Source: Vibrio rumoiensis 1S-45 (GTDB taxonomy: Bacteria > Pseudomonadota > Gammaproteobacteria > Enterobacterales > Vibrionaceae). From it: DNA of 38,624 nt. The position numbers were made by a program, and so were the translations under genes. The number at the start of each line of letters is the position of its first letter. Position 1 is the stretch's first letter. Shown in pieces: positions 35,105 to 38,624 of the stretch. The notes beneath the pieces are model-generated. The model was not told the DNA's origin and ran no database searches. It worked only from the letters and a program-made list of their open reading frames with translations. The stretch lies in NCBI RefSeq assembly GCF_000286955.2, contig NZ_AJYK02000038.1:1-38624 (forward strand). Reading direction: 5' to 3'.

Positions 35105-35302
35105 TAGGTGCAAGCTATTAAGTTGATCACAAAATAGAACTTATGAATAAAAGGGCATGATAAGTAAAAAGAGAGTGATTAGGTGCGAATAAATCTAAGT
35201 GAGTAGAGGTAAGTAAACCGTCGTGTAAATGAACGTTTGGGTAAAATAAACAAAACGGTATGCCGATGTAATGTGAATAGTTTCTGTTATCCACAACGCA
35301 AG

Positions 35303-37092
35303 TTAATTTAATTCATCAGGAAAAATTTTGTCGCGCACTTTCCAAAATCGACCTGATTTTCTCGCAATCACAAATAGAGGAAGCCGAAAGCGATGTTGGT
35401 GATTGACGACTTTGGTTGGCGAGCTTTCTTCAAACGGATTGTGCTTGTCTGCAAGGTGAGGACGTACGAATTGCTCGGCAAAGTTTTGCTTTTGTTTTTT
35501 TGTCGTTAAAGACCAAAATTCATGGACTAAAGCATGGGGATTATCATCATTGGTTTCACCGGAGTAGGTGATCTTCAATTGCGACTTTCCATCTTGGGTT
35601 TTGTGAACAGCAAGCTGCATGTCTTTGCATTCAAACACCAAGGCATCTTTTAAATTTAGGGCATCACGCAGTTTTTTATAGGATCCACTAAGGTGGCGTC
35701 GCATTGGTGGCAAATACGCGCCGCAATGTCGTTGTCTGCACCGCATTCCGAGCAATATTTAGCCTTAAAGCGATAACCGCAATGTTCACGTTCGCCAGTT
35801 GGCTTGTCGTTTTCATCCGTGACTTCAAAATAGCCTTGGCAGCGGCGTCCGTAATGCTCAATTAAAATATCATTATTATCTAACTTTCCCCAAAAGGTGT
35901 TATTAAAGCCACACGCAGGGCACGGTACTGTGACGCTGTCACTATTTGGATCAGGTTTAACTTCACCGATTTCGGGTTGGTAGAGATCGTAATTGTTACC
36001 GGCGTAATCGAGAACCAAACATTCATTTTTATTCGGAGCTAAACGCAAGCCTCGTCCAATAATTTGTTGATACAAACTTACCGATTCTGTTGGGCGTAAG
36101 ATGGCAATCAAATCAACGTGAGGGGCATCAAAGCCGGTGGTTAATACTGAAACATTAACGAGATATTTTATCTGCTTATGTTTAAACGCATTAATGATGC
36201 GATCACGTTCAAATTGATGAGTATCACCAATCACTAAGGCCGATTGGTGTCCGGGTAATAAAGTGAGGATCTCTTGGGCGTGACGTACGGTGGCAGCAAA
36301 AATCATGATGCCTTGTTTATCTTTCGATAGCTCAATGATTTGCGCTACGATTTGTGGGGTAGCGCGTTTGGATTGCTCGATGACGAGATCTAATTCCGAC
36401 TCTTTATAGCGACCGGCAAGCGCCGGTTTTAAATGAGAGAAGTCGTAGCTTAATACGGGAGCATCGATCAGGTTCGCTGGGGTGAGAAACCCTTCATCGA
36501 GTAGATATTGAATGGGTAATTCAAAAATACAATCGCGGAAAAAACGAGGATCTTGAGAGCGTACTTGGCCGCTTTTTCCTCGTACTTGGTACTGATAAAT
36601 CCAGCCCATTCCTAAGCGATAAGGCGTGGCGGTTAAGCCCAAAATTTTGATGCCAGGGTTGACGCTTTGCAGGTGAGAAATCACTTTGCGATAACTGCTT
36701 TTCGGGTTGTCGGGTACGCGGTGGCATTCGTCGATCACCAGTAAAGAAAATTGATTCGCAAAGGCATCAAGGTTACGTACAACCGATTGTACCGAAGCGA
36801 AGACGACTTGTTCTTCGGTTTCTTTGCGCCCTAATCCTGCTGAAAAAATCGAACCTTTTAATGGACGATCTTCTGTGGAATAGCTTTCATATTTCGCATG
36901 GTTTTGTTCAACCAACTCTTTGACGTGGGTAAGCATTAATACGCGGCCTTTAGCAAGACGCGCTAGCTCTGCGATCACTAGGCTTTTACCTGCGCCAGTG
37001 GGTAAGACTATGATGGCAGGCTCGCTGTTACTGCGAAAGTAATGAATAACGGCTTTTACAGAGTCAGCTTGGTAAGGGCGAAGTTTGAACAT
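35303..37092 (-). pseudogene. radD: RadD (YejH)-type DNA repair helicase, frame broken near the C-terminus
   Basis: RadD is a superfamily 2 helicase-like protein that acts with RecA and single-strand-binding protein in double-strand break repair. The first frame starts at 37092 and has Walker A PTGAGKS (K36), the DECH box (121-124), SVSLYQQIIGRGLRL and two Cys pairs CPACGF and CSECGA. It runs to a stop at 35656. The second frame, continuing KKLRDALNLKDALVFECKDMQ, ends at 35303 with VRDKIFPDELN. The join falls at codons 472-474. One extra A, or a -1 ribosomal slip, gives a 596-residue protein, as expected for RadD (586 in E. coli). Without it the C-terminal 120 residues are lost. Confidence 0.88.
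35671..35677 (-). other. A AAA AAC slippery heptamer at the radD frame break
   Basis: On the coding strand the zero frame reads ATA-AAA-AAC-TGC, so A AAA AAC is in the X XXY YYZ register that favours -1 slippage. A -1 slip leads to CTG CGT GAT, the expected LRD of RadD. The same heptamer is used by IS1 and is close to the A AAA AAG of E. coli dnaX. A small CCAC-GTGG hairpin could form about 8-19 bases upstream of it. Confidence 0.5.
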
Positions 37093-37214
37093 GATAAATA
37101 AACGGATGACGAAGAAAATGAGAGAATAATCGGCTTGAGTGGGAAATACTAGTTACGTTTTGTGAATTTCGGGCACTTCGTTTCTCGGCTTTGTTGTAAT
37201 TGATTCGAAAATAG

Positions 37215-37241
37215 AAAACCCACCGCGATGGGTGGGTTTTT
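37215..37241 (-). terminator. Terminator downstream of the FadL-type porin gene
   Basis: AAAACCCACC at 37215-37224 and GGTGGGTTTT at 37231-37240 make a perfect 10-bp stem with a 6-base loop. T-runs occur on both sides, so it can act in both directions. It lies 23 bases beyond the porin stop. Confidence 0.85.
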
Positions 37242-37263
37242 GATAGGGCGTTTTAAGTCAAAC

Positions 37264-38541
37264 TTAGAATGCGTAGTTTAACTGCACCGACCCGATGTAA
37301 GCAGGGCCTGACGAGTCGAACGTTAGCCCTGATTCTTCAAAGCTACCAGATTTTCCATCAATGTAAGCAAAACCAGCATCAAGAGATAGATCTTCTGTCC
37401 ATAGGTAAGTCATACCAGCGGTATACCAGTAACGGTCTGTATCTGGGATACTTAATGTTGCTTGACCAGCTTGTTCATCATAAGCAAAACCTGCACGCAG
37501 GATTACACTATCCGTTGGTTGATATGTCGTACCAATAGACCAACGTTGATTATCTTCATATTTTTCTTGTTTAGAGAAACAAGTTCCAGATCCGTAAGGG
37601 TTGGTTGGCGCAGCACATGAGGAGCCTTTAGCGGTTAATTCTGAGAACTTACTATAGTTGGTCCACTGCCAACTATAGTGAACAGCCCATTGGTTATTTA
37701 GCTGATGGAAACCCGAGATGATTGCGATGTCTGGAAGTTCAATATCTAGATCTGCGTCTGTCGTGCCACCACCATTGATGATACCTACGCCATCGGTAAA
37801 GTCGCCATCTTCAAATTTTAGCTTTACAGCTGACTTATATGAAACAGAGAAACGGTTGTTCTTATTCAGTTCATATAATGCACCGATATTCCAACCATAC
37901 CCAAAGGTGTCACCTTCCATTTTAATTAAAGTATCGGTAGGGTTTCCTGGTAAACCAGCTCCGCCCATGGTTGAAGGTAAAACTGCGGCGCCTTTAGTTC
38001 TTTTGAGTTCAGCTTGTGCATAGACAATATCAAAGCCTGCACCAATGCTGAATTGTTCATTAATACGATAGGCGATATTTGGGTTTAATTTAAAAGTGGT
38101 TAAAGAGGTGTAACCCGCAGAGCTGCCCGCTAAAAAATCATCAGGATAGTCGGTTGAAACACCATAATCAGTGTACATACCAACACCCCAAGCCCATTTA
38201 TCATTAATAGGATTCACATAGTAAATGGCTGGAACAAGGTGAGAAGGCGCAACATCATCCGCCGAACTTGACATGCCGGGTATACTTGGCGCCCCTTGAG
38301 TTTCAACATCAATTTCAGGCTCAATCCAGGAAAGCGCACCAGAAAATTGTTTTTTATCGAAAAGCATCATTGATGCGGCGTTGGCTGACATTTCACTTGC
38401 GTTGTCACCGACGGCACCAGCACCAGAGAATGCTCGCCCTAGACCTGATGCAGAATGTTCTACCACTTGGAACCCGGCAGCGTGTACTTGAGAAGCAAGT
38501 GCAATTGAAATTGCTAAAAATGAATATTGTGTTTTTTTCAT
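37264..38541 (-). CDS. FadL/OmpP1 family outer-membrane transport protein
   Basis: This 425-residue outer-membrane beta-barrel moves hydrophobic compounds such as long-chain fatty acids. The signal peptide ends SQVHA at residue 21. AGFQVVEHSASGLGRAFSGAG is the FadL N-terminal hatch. The NPA motif common there is NAA (in SANAASMML). Antiparallel strands follow, including YVNPINDKWAWGVGMYTDYG and ILRAGFAYDEQAG, ending with the outer-membrane signature VQLNYAF. It has AAGGAA 7-8 bases before the ATG and is followed by its own terminator. Vibrios carry several fadL paralogues, and I cannot say which this is. Confidence 0.9.
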   Translation of the reverse strand: MKKTQYSFLAISIALASQVHAAGFQVVEHSASGLGRAFSGAGAVGDNASEMSANAASMMLFDKKQFSGALSWIEPEIDVETQGAPSIPGMSSSADDVAPSHLVPAIYYVNPINDKWAWGVGMYTDYGVSTDYPDDFLAGSSAGYTSLTTFKLNPNIAYRINEQFSIGAGFDIVYAQAELKRTKGAAVLPSTMGGAGLPGNPTDTLIKMEGDTFGYGWNIGALYELNKNNRFSVSYKSAVKLKFEDGDFTDGVGIINGGGTTDADLDIELPDIAIISGFHQLNNQWAVHYSWQWTNYSKFSELTAKGSSCAAPTNPYGSGTCFSKQEKYEDNQRWSIGTTYQPTDSVILRAGFAYDEQAGQATLSIPDTDRYWYTAGMTYLWTEDLSLDAGFAYIDGKSGSFEESGLTFDSSGPAYIGSVQLNYAF

Positions 38542-38624
38542 GGTGATTCCTTACACATTATTTATATTTCTAATCGTGCACCGGAAATATTCCCGAATGC
38601 TTGTTAATAGTTTTATTACCTAAT
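38542..38624 (-). promoter_or_regulatory. Upstream region of the FadL-type gene, cut by the window end
   Basis: The last 83 bases hold the ribosome site and probably the promoter of the minus-strand porin gene. The region is too short to identify operators, and I see no clear -35/-10 pair. Confidence 0.3.

Larger units (their letters stand above)
34997..35302. promoter_or_regulatory. Upstream region of the gluconate operon
   Basis: This 306-base gap between dctP and radD carries the operon promoter, the two GntR operators listed separately and, at 35012-35029, two GTTGCAC direct repeats 11 bases apart. No gene was seen. A sequence around 35112-35133 has a perfect right half of a CRP site (GATCACA) with a poor left half (three of five), so catabolite control is possible but weakly supported. 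The promoter itself cannot be fixed; the dctP-proximal operator lies 85-68 bases before the dctP start. Confidence 0.5.

Noticed and set aside
35112..35133. CRP site upstream of the gluconate operon
   Set aside because: The right half GATCACA is perfect, but the left half matches only three of five key bases. It is mentioned in the region entry and not called as a site.

Overview
The window looks like a stretch of a Vibrionaceae chromosome, most likely Vibrio. The base composition is AT-rich, and the products (biosynthetic SpeA with SpeB, MetR, RplY, RadD, YgiQ, a FadL-type porin) all read as gammaproteobacterial and Vibrio-like. No phage, insertion sequence, CRISPR array, tRNA or rRNA was seen. 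Most genes are housekeeping or accessory-metabolic. The unusual material lies in regulatory sequences, in three broken or frame-disrupted genes, and in small repeats.

Layout. (1) 56-11968, plus strand: a bacterial cellulose synthesis operon, bcsR-like, bcsQ, bcsA, bcsB, bcsZ, bcsC, with overlapping or touching junctions, ending in an alpha/beta hydrolase 13 bases after bcsC. (2) 11965-15293, minus strand: a membrane dCache-GGDEF diguanylate cyclase whose stop overlaps the hydrolase stop, then a MscS-family channel. BcsA has a PilZ domain that binds cyclic-di-GMP, so the adjacent cyclase is a natural partner. (3) 15604-18538: speA and speB, the agmatine route to putrescine. Between them lies a near-perfect Shine-Dalgarno that is part of a hairpin and precedes a 19-codon reading frame running into speB. 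(4) 18685-24468: a 2-oxoglutarate/Fe(II) oxygenase, a small DUF1223-like protein, a PLP enzyme, ygiQ with a frame break, a membrane protein and a DUF4250 protein.

(5) 24481-25923: a MITE-like repeat, intact metR, a metE control region with two MetJ boxes and a MetR site, and a metE that has been deleted down to about 145 bases followed by a terminator. The strain should therefore depend on another methionine synthase. (6) 25942-28689: a SPOR-like secreted protein, a META/HslJ lipoprotein, a DUF1289 protein, a small unknown protein and rplY with a structured leader. (7) 28851-35104, minus strand: a gluconate regulon. The operon dctP-dctQ-dctM (TRAP transporter)-gntK-gnd is followed by gntR. 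Two perfect GntR-type palindromes lie upstream of dctP. Import, phosphorylation to 6-phosphogluconate and oxidative decarboxylation are thus in one unit, with no Entner-Doudoroff genes in the window. (8) 35303-38541: radD, split in frame exactly at an A AAA AAC heptamer, and a FadL-family porin.

Two genes (ygiQ, radD) are out of frame at homopolymers. Sequencing error must be excluded first. The radD case also fits a canonical -1 slippery site. Family assignments come from recognising motifs and family-typical sequence; no database search was made.
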